Assembly: GCA_023252115.1 (NCBI GenBank)
Contig: JAHEXM010000151.1
Location: 1 to 5,451 of the forward strand
Direction of reading: 5' to 3'
Length of the DNA: 5,451 bases
DNA from: Micrococcales bacterium
Lineage (GTDB): Bacteria > Actinomycetota > Actinomycetes > S36-B12 > UBA10799
Position numbers and translations under genes: made by a program. Position 1 is the first letter of the stretch; every line of letters begins with the position of its first letter. Positions 1 to 5,451 of this stretch are shown one piece after another. The notes beneath the pieces were generated by a model, which saw nothing but the letters and a program-made list of their open reading frames with translations, was not told the DNA's origin and searched no databases.

Positions 1-856
1 GCGGCGCTGATGGGTCATGAAAAGTTGCAGTTCCCACGCTGACGGCATGTGCGCCTGCGAGCAAGAACTGCAACGCGTCCAGACCGCTGTTGATGCCACC
101 CATTCCCAGTATCGGAACGTCAGGCATTGCTTGGCGCACCTGCCAGATACACCGCAAGGCAATCGGACGAATCGCTGGTCCTGATAGCCCTCCGGTCAAC
201 CCAGCTAGGGCGGGTCGCATCGTGTCGGTGTTGATCACCAACCCCAAAGTTGTATTGATCATCGACAAGCCGTCAGCTCCCGAAGCGATAACCGATTCAG
301 CGACCGGAACAATTTCGGTGACGTCTGGCGAGAGTTTCGCGAAGATGGGTTTCGATGCGCTGGTGTTACGGCGAACCGCATGCAAGACACTAGCTGCCGC
401 ACGGGGATCACAGGCGAATACTTGGCCGCGCTGCTCGACGTTGGGACATGAGATGTTGACTTCGAGTGCTGCAATTCCAGGTTCATGCCGCAAGCGGGCG
501 GCGACTTCGGCGAATTCATTGACCGATCCGCCAGCGATAGAAACGACAACTTCGGCGCCGCGATTGCGCAGCCACGTCAAATCCTTTTCGATGAACTCGT
601 CGACCCCTGGACCTTGAAGTCCGATCGAATTCAGCATCCCCGAGGGTGTCTCAGCCATCCGAGGGGTGGGGCGACCAGACCGCGGCTCGAGCATGATGCT
701 CTTGGTAACAACAGCTCCGATCGAGGTGATGTCAAAGAATCGATCGAGTTCACGTCCGGCTGCCGCACATCCCGATGCCGTCAGAACCGGCGAAATAAGT
801 TGCGCACCGCCAAGATCCACGCGCATGTCGACTAAGCGTGGCTCGGTTACCGACAT
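1..856 (-). CDS. pyrD: Dihydroorotate dehydrogenase, class 1B catalytic subunit (3' end cut by window edge)
   Basis: PyrD oxidises dihydroorotate to orotate, the fourth step of UMP synthesis, using FMN in a TIM barrel. 285 residues are visible, and the family is about 305-310, so only the last 20-25 or so are missing to the left. Reading from ATG at 856-854, the key parts are VLTASGCAAAG (24-34), TKS with Lys52, LNSIGLQGPG (75-84, Asn76), and EVNISCPNVEQRG (132-144). Cys137 is the catalytic base, which marks class 1; class 2 enzymes have Ser in this SxPN position. Next come FAKLSPDV (172-179, Lys174 at FMN), SMINTTLG (198-205), GGLSGPAIRP (222-231), and the FMN-phosphate loops GMGGINSG (251-258) and GTATF (275-279). 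There is no N-terminal membrane-association helix of the class 2 type. The ATG shares its A with the pyrK TGA stop (TGATG). Class 1B rather than 1A is inferred from the neighbouring pyrK and the sequence wording. A second in-frame ATG (residue 11) is a possible alternative start, but the TGATG overlap favours the first. Confidence 0.95.
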   Translation of the reverse strand, partial: MSVTEPRLVDMRVDLGGAQLISPVLTASGCAAAGRELDRFFDITSIGAVVTKSIMLEPRSGRPTPRMAETPSGMLNSIGLQGPGVDEFIEKDLTWLRNRGAEVVVSIAGGSVNEFAEVAARLRHEPGIAALEVNISCPNVEQRGQVFACDPRAAASVLHAVRRNTSASKPIFAKLSPDVTEIVPVAESVIASGADGLSMINTTLGLVINTDTMRPALAGLTGGLSGPAIRPIALRCIWQVRQAMPDVPILGMGGINSGLDALQFLLAGAHAVSVGTATFHDPSAP

Positions 857-868
857 CAGGACCGTCCA
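854..868 (-). promoter_or_regulatory. pyrK-pyrD junction: TGATG overlap with GGACGG ribosome binding site
   Basis: The pyrK TGA (858-856) and the pyrD ATG (856-854) share one base, giving TGATG. GGACGG (867-862) sits five bases before the ATG inside the last pyrK codons and is a plausible, moderate ribosome binding site. It supports the first ATG as the pyrD start. Coupled translation would suit two subunits of one complex. Confidence 0.65.
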
Positions 869-1755
869 GCGTTCGGTGACCCAAGGCAATCGTCTGGCAC
901 GGTACCGACCGCATCCCAACGGACCTGGTCGCCGAAAAACACCGGCCCGTCGGTACACGAGCGCACCATGCGAGTAATCCCGTCGTTTCCGGTTACCGGC
1001 AGCACGCAGGTCATACACACACCCACGCCACAGGCCATTGCTTCTTCGACTGCGCATTGACTGCTGATACCACGGCCTTCGGCGACCTTTGCTAGTGCCG
1101 CGAGCATCGGCATAGGGCCGCAGCCATAAATGACTTGGCCGCCATTTTCGTCGAGGATCCGCCCAAGTACATCGGTCACTTGCCCGCGTTCGCCTTGGGA
1201 ACCATCATCGGTGGTCACCACCAAATTTGTTGCTCGGCGGCGGCCATCGAGCACACCAAAAAGCCGTGACTCACTTGCCGCACCCAGAATCATGTCGACC
1301 CGACAACCGCGCGCCCGCAGTTTGTCGGCGAGCGTGAATAGCGGTGCCGATCCATACCCACCACCGACCAAAACTGTGGGTACGGGATCTTTTGGCAGAC
1401 TGAAAGGCCGACCAAGCGGTCCGACTACGTCTACCGCATCTCCGCGTTTGAGATCCGCGAGCCACCGCGTGCCCGGGCCGTGCGCATCCACGACAATCTC
1501 GACGGTGCCACCGAGTGACCCGGCCGGATCAACGTGGTGAATCGAGAAGCACCGACGCAAGAGCATTGACGTCGTAGCGTCGCCAACTGCCAGCGCTACG
1601 AACTGTCCGGGCAGTGTGCGCTCGGGTACGCCAGGCGCGGCAAAGGCGAGCAGAAAATAGTCTCCCGACCGACGGATTGCCAATACTTCACCGCGGACCT
1701 GAATCGGTCCCAGCAAGATAGTGCCAGTCGAAGTGACTGCATCCGAAGTCGTCAC
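856..1755 (-). CDS. pyrK: Dihydroorotate dehydrogenase B (NAD+), electron-transfer subunit, PyrK family
   Basis: PyrK is the FAD and [2Fe-2S] subunit that takes electrons from FMN-PyrD and reduces NAD+, in a cytosolic PyrD2PyrK2 complex. The 299-residue protein shows the ferredoxin-reductase-like order. A beta-barrel FAD domain comes first, with PGQFV (49-53) and the FAD signature Arg68-Cys-Phe-Ser71 (RxFS type). The NAD-binding domain has [11 protein letters not shown] (130-140) and YGCGPMPML (210-218). Four cluster cysteines follow: Cys242, Cys247, Cys250 and Cys267, spaced C-x4-C-x2-C-x16-C and preceded by VEEAMACG. Lactococcal PyrK is, from memory, C-x4-C-x2-C-x14-C, so the last loop is about two residues longer. 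The protein is longer than Firmicute PyrK (about 255-265) because of roughly 17 extra N-terminal residues and a tail of about 20 after [14 protein letters not shown]. The GTG start at 1755 overlaps the carB TGA by four bases (GTGA). A later start is possible, since the first residues ([11 protein letters not shown]) look unstructured. Related reductase subunits of sulfite reductase or hydrogenase share this fold, but the adjacent class 1B pyrD settles the role. Confidence 0.95.
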   Translation of the reverse strand: MTTSDAVTSTGTILLGPIQVRGEVLAIRRSGDYFLLAFAAPGVPERTLPGQFVALAVGDATTSMLLRRCFSIHHVDPAGSLGGTVEIVVDAHGPGTRWLADLKRGDAVDVVGPLGRPFSLPKDPVPTVLVGGGYGSAPLFTLADKLRARGCRVDMILGAASESRLFGVLDGRRRATNLVVTTDDGSQGERGQVTDVLGRILDENGGQVIYGCGPMPMLAALAKVAEGRGISSQCAVEEAMACGVGVCMTCVLPVTGNDGITRMVRSCTDGPVFFGDQVRWDAVGTVPDDCLGSPNAGRS

Positions 1756-1775
1756 GACTGTTCTGCAGCTCTCAG
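1752..1775 (-). promoter_or_regulatory. carB-pyrK junction: GTGA four-base overlap, no clear Shine-Dalgarno
   Basis: The pyrK GTG (1755-1753) and the carB TGA (1754-1752) share bases as GTGA. The only purine-rich pieces upstream are GAGAG (1773-1769, about 13 bases from the start) and GCAGAA (1766-1761), neither a convincing ribosome binding site. PyrK translation therefore probably depends on ribosomes finishing carB. This overlap is also the main argument for choosing the 1755 start over a later one. Confidence 0.65.
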
Positions 1776-4700
1776 TCGGGCAAGGTCAGCCGCATGCGCT
1801 TGTAGGGTCCGCACCGAAACCTCGCCGTCGCGCAGAGCCTCGATTCCCTCGACCGCTGCCGCTAGTCCCTGAACTGTCGTGATGCACGGGACGCCTCGTC
1901 CAACGGCAGCCGTTCTGATCTCATATCCATCCACGCGACCGCCAACGCCGTGCGGCGTATTGATGACAATGTCGATGTCGCCGGCCAAAATTGCGTCGAT
2001 CGTTGTGGGTTCGCCGTTCGGACCCACGCCCTCAAAATGCTTGCGCAGAACGGAAGCTTTCACGCCATGGCGTCGCAGAACTTGGGCAGTTCCATTCGTC
2101 GCAACTATTTCGAACCCAAGATCTGCAAGCCGCTTTACTGGAAAAACCATGGATCGTTTGTCGCGATCAGCAACTGAGACGAAGGCCCGTCCCTGCGTTG
2201 GCAGTCCCCCGGCATACGCAGCGGACTGCGACTTGGCAAATGCTGTACCAAATTCGACATCGATACCCATGACTTCGCCGGTCGAACGCATTTCTGGTCC
2301 GAGTAGGACATCGACACCGTGGAAGCGGCCGAAAGGAAGTACTGCTTCCTTGACGGCAATAGGGCCACCCGCAGGCAACTCCCCCCCATCGCCAATGGCG
2401 GTCAGCGTTCCGTCTTGGCGTAACTCCGCGATGGTGGCGCCCAGTGCCACCCGTGCTGCAGCTTTTGCCAATGAGACACCGGTTGCTTTGGAAACAAACG
2501 GAACGGTGCGTGATGCTCGTGGGTTGGCTTCCAATACGTACAAGATGCCGCCAGCAAGTGCGTACTGAACATTCAGTAGACCAAGAACGCCGACACCCTT
2601 GGCGATCGCCAGAGTGCTCGCACGCACGCGCTCAACCTCGGCCTGGCTCAACGTGATTGGTGGCAATGCGCAAGCCGAGTCGCCCGAGTGCACTCCAGCT
2701 TCCTCGATGTGTTCCATGACCCCGCCGAGGAACAACTCGTTGCCGTCATACAGCGCGTCGACATCAATTTCGATCGCATCGTCCAGAAAGCGGTCGACAA
2801 GGACAGGATGCTCGGGGCTAGCTTCAGTTGCCCGCGCTAGGTAGTCGGCAAGCATGGTGTTGTCGTAGACGATTTCCATTCCGCGCCCACCCAAAACGTA
2901 CGAAGGGCGCACAAGGACCGGGTAGCTAATGCGCTCGGCAATCGCCCGAGCATCTTCGTAGGAAACCGCGAGCCCGTGTGCCGGTGCAGGCAATCCAGCT
3001 TCGGCTAACAATTGCCCGAATGCTCCACGCTCTTCAGCCAGGTGGATCGCTTCAGGGCTGGTGCCAACGATAGGCACGCCGGCGTCTTTCAGACCCTGCG
3101 CTAGGCCGAGGGGGGTCTGTCCGCCAAGCTGGCAAATGACTCCGGCAATTGGGCCTGCTGCACGCTCAGCAGCCACCACCTCGAGCACACCCTCCAGAAT
3201 CAGCGGTTCGAAATAGAGCCGATCCGAGGTGTCGTAGTCAGTAGAGACAGTCTCGGGATTGCAGTTGATCATGACTGTTTCGTATCCAACATCGTGCAAC
3301 GCCATTGAGGCATGAACACACGAGTAGTCGAATTCAATACCTTGACCAATTCGGTTGGGGCCTGAGCCCAAGATCAGGACTGCTGGTTTCTCTCGTGGAG
3401 CAACTTCGGTTTCTTCGTCATAGGTCGAGTAGTGGTACGGAGTCTTTGCTTCGAACTCGGCTGCGCACGTATCAACGGTCTTGTAGACCGGGCGCACATT
3501 GAGGTCATACCGCAACGCACGGACATCGCCTTCGGACAATCCGCGCAGACTGCCAATCTGCTTGTCGGAGAATCCGTGCCGTTTGGCTAGGCGCATTGTT
3601 ACTTCGTCAAGTTTCGGTGCATCTCGTAACAAATCAGCGATGTCATTGATCAGGCCGATTTGGTCAAGAAACCATGGGTCGATATTCGTGGCCTCATGCA
3701 CCTGATCCGGTGACGCACCAGCCCACAGAGCTAGCTGAACCTGACCGATCCGGCCGTCACGAGGCACCTTCATTGCCTCGAGCAAGCCCAAGACATCGAC
3801 ATCCGATTTCGATTCAGGCCAACTGAAAGGCGCGTCTTTCCTTTCGATGCTGCGTAGCGCTTTCTGTAGAGCTTCGGTGAAGTTTCGACCGATCGACATC
3901 GCCTCGCCGACGCTCTTCATGGTGGTTGTCAGAGTGTCATCGGCTTGCGGGAATTTCTCAAAAGCGAAACGCGGCACCTTCACCACGATGTAGTCCAACG
4001 TGGGCTCAAATGCCGCTGGAGTTTCACGCGTAATGTCATTCGGAATTTCGTCGAGCGTGTAACCCACCGCCAGCTTGGCAGCGATCTTTGCGATCGGGAA
4101 CCCAGTTGCTTTTGATGCCAACGCCGACGAGCGCGATACCCGCGGGTTCATTTCGATCACAATCATGCGGCCATCGTCAGGATTGATCGCGAATTGAATA
4201 TTGCAACCACCGGTGTCGACGCCCACTTTGCGAATGACTTCGATACCAACGTCTCTCATCAACTGGAACTCGCGGTCAGTCAACGTCAGGGCCGGGGCCA
4301 CGGTGATGGAATCACCGGTATGCACACCCATTGGATCAAGATTCTCGATCGAACAAATGACGACGACGTTGTCGTTTTGATCACGCATTAGTTCAAGTTC
4401 GAATTCCTTCCATCCGATAATCGATTCCTCGAGGAGGACCTCGGATGTGGGGCTTGCTTGCAGGCCCGTGCCTGCGATTCGGCGCAAGTCATCGTCGTTG
4501 TAGGCCATGCCCGACCCTGCGCCGCCCATCGTGAACGAAGGCCGCACCACCATCGGATAGCCAAGTTCACTGACTGCGGAAAAACAATCGTCCATCGTGT
4601 GGCACACCACGCTGCGCGCAGATTCGGCTTGATAGTCACCGATCTTGATCTGGCTGACGATCTGTTTGAATTTCTCGCGGTTCTCGCCAGCTTCAATGGC

Positions 4701-5063
4701 TTCGACTCTGGCACCGATCAGCTCGACGTCATATTTGGCCAAGATGCCAGCTTCATTCAGGTCCATCGCCGCGTTGAGTGCGGTTTGCCCGCCAAGTGTC
4801 GGCAGTACTGCATCCGGCCGCTCAGCAGCGATGATCTTTTCGATGATTTCGGTGGTGATCGGTTCAACGTAAGTAGCGTCAGCGAATTCCGGATCGGTCA
4901 TGATGGTTGCCGGGTTGCTGTTGACCAGCACCACTCGGATGCCCTCTGCTTGAAGGACCCTGCATGCTTGAGTTCCGGAATAGTCGAACTCACATGCCTG
5001 GCCGATCACAATCGGGCCAGAACCGATGACCAAGACGCTTTTGAGGTCCTCACGACGCGGCAC
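1752..5063 (-). CDS. carB: Carbamoyl-phosphate synthase large chain
   Basis: CarB makes carbamoyl phosphate from bicarbonate, ammonia received from CarA, and two ATP. It is complete at 1103 residues (E. coli CarB is about 1073) and has the internal duplication of the family. Half 1 begins with [20 protein letters not shown] (about 11-30). Its ATP-grasp domain spans about 128-335, with [12 protein letters not shown] (174-185), [13 protein letters not shown] (240-252) and [12 protein letters not shown] (304-315). The oligomerisation linker is about 400-555. Half 2 repeats the pattern: [18 protein letters not shown] (564-581), [10 protein letters not shown] (719-728), [14 protein letters not shown] (783-796) and [12 protein letters not shown] (845-856). 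The C-terminal MGS-like allosteric domain is about 935-1080. There Lys969, Thr989, Thr992, Lys1008 and Asn1035 align by eye with E. coli UMP/IMP-site residues, while a Pro (1037) sits at the place of E. coli Thr1017. Glu787 and Asp795 match the ornithine site. The GTG start at 5063 puts the first Rossmann strand at the usual distance and overlaps the carA stop by one base. The TGA stop overlaps pyrK. Confidence 0.98.
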   Translation of the reverse strand: MPRREDLKSVLVIGSGPIVIGQACEFDYSGTQACRVLQAEGIRVVLVNSNPATIMTDPEFADATYVEPITTEIIEKIIAAERPDAVLPTLGGQTALNAAMDLNEAGILAKYDVELIGARVEAIEAGENREKFKQIVSQIKIGDYQAESARSVVCHTMDDCFSAVSELGYPMVVRPSFTMGGAGSGMAYNDDDLRRIAGTGLQASPTSEVLLEESIIGWKEFELELMRDQNDNVVVICSIENLDPMGVHTGDSITVAPALTLTDREFQLMRDVGIEVIRKVGVDTGGCNIQFAINPDDGRMIVIEMNPRVSRSSALASKATGFPIAKIAAKLAVGYTLDEIPNDITRETPAAFEPTLDYIVVKVPRFAFEKFPQADDTLTTTMKSVGEAMSIGRNFTEALQKALRSIERKDAPFSWPESKSDVDVLGLLEAMKVPRDGRIGQVQLALWAGASPDQVHEATNIDPWFLDQIGLINDIADLLRDAPKLDEVTMRLAKRHGFSDKQIGSLRGLSEGDVRALRYDLNVRPVYKTVDTCAAEFEAKTPYHYSTYDEETEVAPREKPAVLILGSGPNRIGQGIEFDYSCVHASMALHDVGYETVMINCNPETVSTDYDTSDRLYFEPLILEGVLEVVAAERAAGPIAGVICQLGGQTPLGLAQGLKDAGVPIVGTSPEAIHLAEERGAFGQLLAEAGLPAPAHGLAVSYEDARAIAERISYPVLVRPSYVLGGRGMEIVYDNTMLADYLARATEASPEHPVLVDRFLDDAIEIDVDALYDGNELFLGGVMEHIEEAGVHSGDSACALPPITLSQAEVERVRASTLAIAKGVGVLGLLNVQYALAGGILYVLEANPRASRTVPFVSKATGVSLAKAAARVALGATIAELRQDGTLTAIGDGGELPAGGPIAVKEAVLPFGRFHGVDVLLGPEMRSTGEVMGIDVEFGTAFAKSQSAAYAGGLPTQGRAFVSVADRDKRSMVFPVKRLADLGFEIVATNGTAQVLRRHGVKASVLRKHFEGVGPNGEPTTIDAILAGDIDIVINTPHGVGGRVDGYEIRTAAVGRGVPCITTVQGLAAAVEGIEALRDGEVSVRTLQAHAADLARLRAAEQS

Positions 5064-5075
5064 TAGCCACCACCC
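5061..5075 (-). promoter_or_regulatory. carA-carB junction: one-base stop/start overlap with weak ribosome binding site
   Basis: On the minus strand the sequence reads TAGTG: the last G of the carA stop is the first base of the carB GTG start. A G-rich stretch, GGGTGG (5075-5070), lies about six bases before the start. It is only a weak match to the Shine-Dalgarno consensus. The arrangement implies translational coupling, which would help keep the two subunits near 1:1. The overlap is seen directly; coupling is inferred. Confidence 0.7.
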
Positions 5076-5451
5076 GCCGTCACCGGGTCGTCGACGGTTG
5101 AAGCCATCAGGTCGATGAATCGATCAAACAGATACGCCGAATCGTGTGGCCCGGCAGCTGCTTCCGGGTGGTACTGAACCGAAAATGCTGGTGCGTCGAT
5201 GCAGCGAATACCTTCGACTACACCGTCATTGAGACCAATATGACTCACTTCGGCCCTGCCGTAAGGGGTGTCGATGATTTGGTCAACCGGTGCATCAACG
5301 GCAAAGCCGTGGTTCTGCGCGGTGATTTCAACCCTTCCGGTGGCTTTGTCGTGAACGGGCTGGTTGATCCCGCGGTGCCCAAACCGAAGTTTGTAGGTTC
5401 CGAACCCAAGTGCGCGGCCAAGAATTTGATTGCCAAAGCAAATTCCAAAAA
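5063..5451 (-). CDS. carA: Carbamoyl-phosphate synthase small (glutaminase) chain, C-terminal part; 5' end outside window
   Basis: CarA is the class I glutamine amidotransferase subunit that hydrolyses glutamine and feeds ammonia to CarB in the cytosol, for carbamoyl phosphate used in pyrimidine and arginine synthesis. The visible 128 residues form the second half of the amidotransferase domain. They open with the nucleophile motif GICFGNQ (catalytic Cys codon at 5440-5438), continue through [10 protein letters not shown] and AQNHGFAVD, and reach [15 protein letters not shown] and then SVQYHPEA. In that last motif His (5170-5168) and Glu (5164-5162) complete the Cys-His-Glu triad. The C-terminus ends in a short tail rich in Gly. 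The frame stays open from the window edge to the TAG stop at 5065-5063, so the start and the N-terminal CarA-specific domain lie beyond the right edge. The stop shares one base with the carB start. GICFGNQ instead of GICLGHQ is, as I recall, common in actinobacterial CarA. Identification is very secure; the full length is unknown. Confidence 0.97.
   Translation of the reverse strand, partial: FGICFGNQILGRALGFGTYKLRFGHRGINQPVHDKATGRVEITAQNHGFAVDAPVDQIIDTPYGRAEVSHIGLNDGVVEGIRCIDAPAFSVQYHPEAAAGPHDSAYLFDRFIDLMASTVDDPVTAGGG

Noticed and set aside
259..549. A 96-codon minus-strand frame inside pyrD
   Set aside because: It is in a different frame from the PyrD protein and shows none of its motifs. 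The true frame is open throughout 856-1.
90..617. A 175-codon open frame on the plus strand opposite pyrD
   Set aside because: PyrD on the minus strand is continuous with all cofactor motifs, so this is a shadow.
1130..1540. A 136-codon open frame on the plus strand opposite pyrK
   Set aside because: It lies antisense to the FAD and NAD domains of PyrK and has low-complexity Ser/Pro/Arg composition.
1879..2568. A 229-codon open frame on the plus strand opposite carB
   Set aside because: It is fully antisense to the conserved C-terminal third of CarB, its protein is rich in Pro, Ser, Thr and Arg with no recognisable motif, and such shadows are expected opposite moderate-to-high GC genes.
4458..5066. 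A 202-codon open frame on the plus strand opposite the 5' part of carB
   Set aside because: It is antisense to the first ATP-grasp domain of CarB and has no family-like motifs. It mirrors the codon bias of the real gene.
5063..5451. Possible frameshift in carA, because a separate minus-strand ATG frame (5448-5245) ends just where a GTG frame (5248-5063) begins
   Set aside because: Translating the 5063 frame to the right of 5248 gives uninterrupted CarA sequence up to the window edge, including GICFGNQ. The 5448-5245 frame is a shadow and the GTG at 5248 is an internal Val.
1..5451. Search for a new defence, mobile or RNA-based system
   Set aside because: Essentially every base is covered by four conserved metabolic genes with overlapping ends. 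I saw no direct-repeat arrays, inverted terminal repeats, tRNA-like sequence or unexplained gap.

Overview
This window is a dense, gene-contiguous piece of a de novo pyrimidine (UMP) biosynthesis operon, read entirely on the minus strand. In transcription order it holds the 3' end of carA (carbamoyl-phosphate synthase small chain), a complete carB (large chain), a complete pyrK-type gene (electron-transfer subunit of dihydroorotate dehydrogenase) and most of a class 1B pyrD (catalytic subunit, cut by the left edge). There is no intergenic space: the three junctions overlap by 1, 4 and 1 bases, so no promoter, terminator, RNA gene, mobile element or CRISPR could be placed. The operon promoter and any attenuator would lie beyond the right edge, upstream of carA.

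The organism is most likely an actinobacterium (Actinomycetota) of moderate GC, in the mid-50s percent by eye. The support is the 1103-residue CarB with actinobacterial-style wording in the linker and the C-terminal domain, the GICFGNQ form of the CarA nucleophile motif, and frequent GTG starts. The use of a PyrK/PyrD (class 1B, NAD-linked) pair argues against the mycobacterium/corynebacterium/streptomycete groups, which typically carry a quinone-linked class 2 PyrD elsewhere in the genome. I cannot name the genus from sequence alone.

Layout: 5451-5063 carA 3' part; 5063-1752 carB; 1755-856 pyrK; 856-1 pyrD 5' part. CarA strips ammonia from glutamine and passes it to CarB, which makes carbamoyl phosphate. 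After aspartate transcarbamoylase and dihydroorotase (not in this window), PyrD oxidises dihydroorotate to orotate on FMN, and PyrK carries the electrons through a [2Fe-2S] cluster and FAD to NAD+. The missing flanks would be expected to hold pyrB/pyrC upstream and perhaps pyrF downstream, but that is inference.

All catalytic and cofactor-binding residues that I could check are present and no reading frame is broken. This is ordinary core metabolism. I found no sign of an undescribed system, and the findings below are modest.
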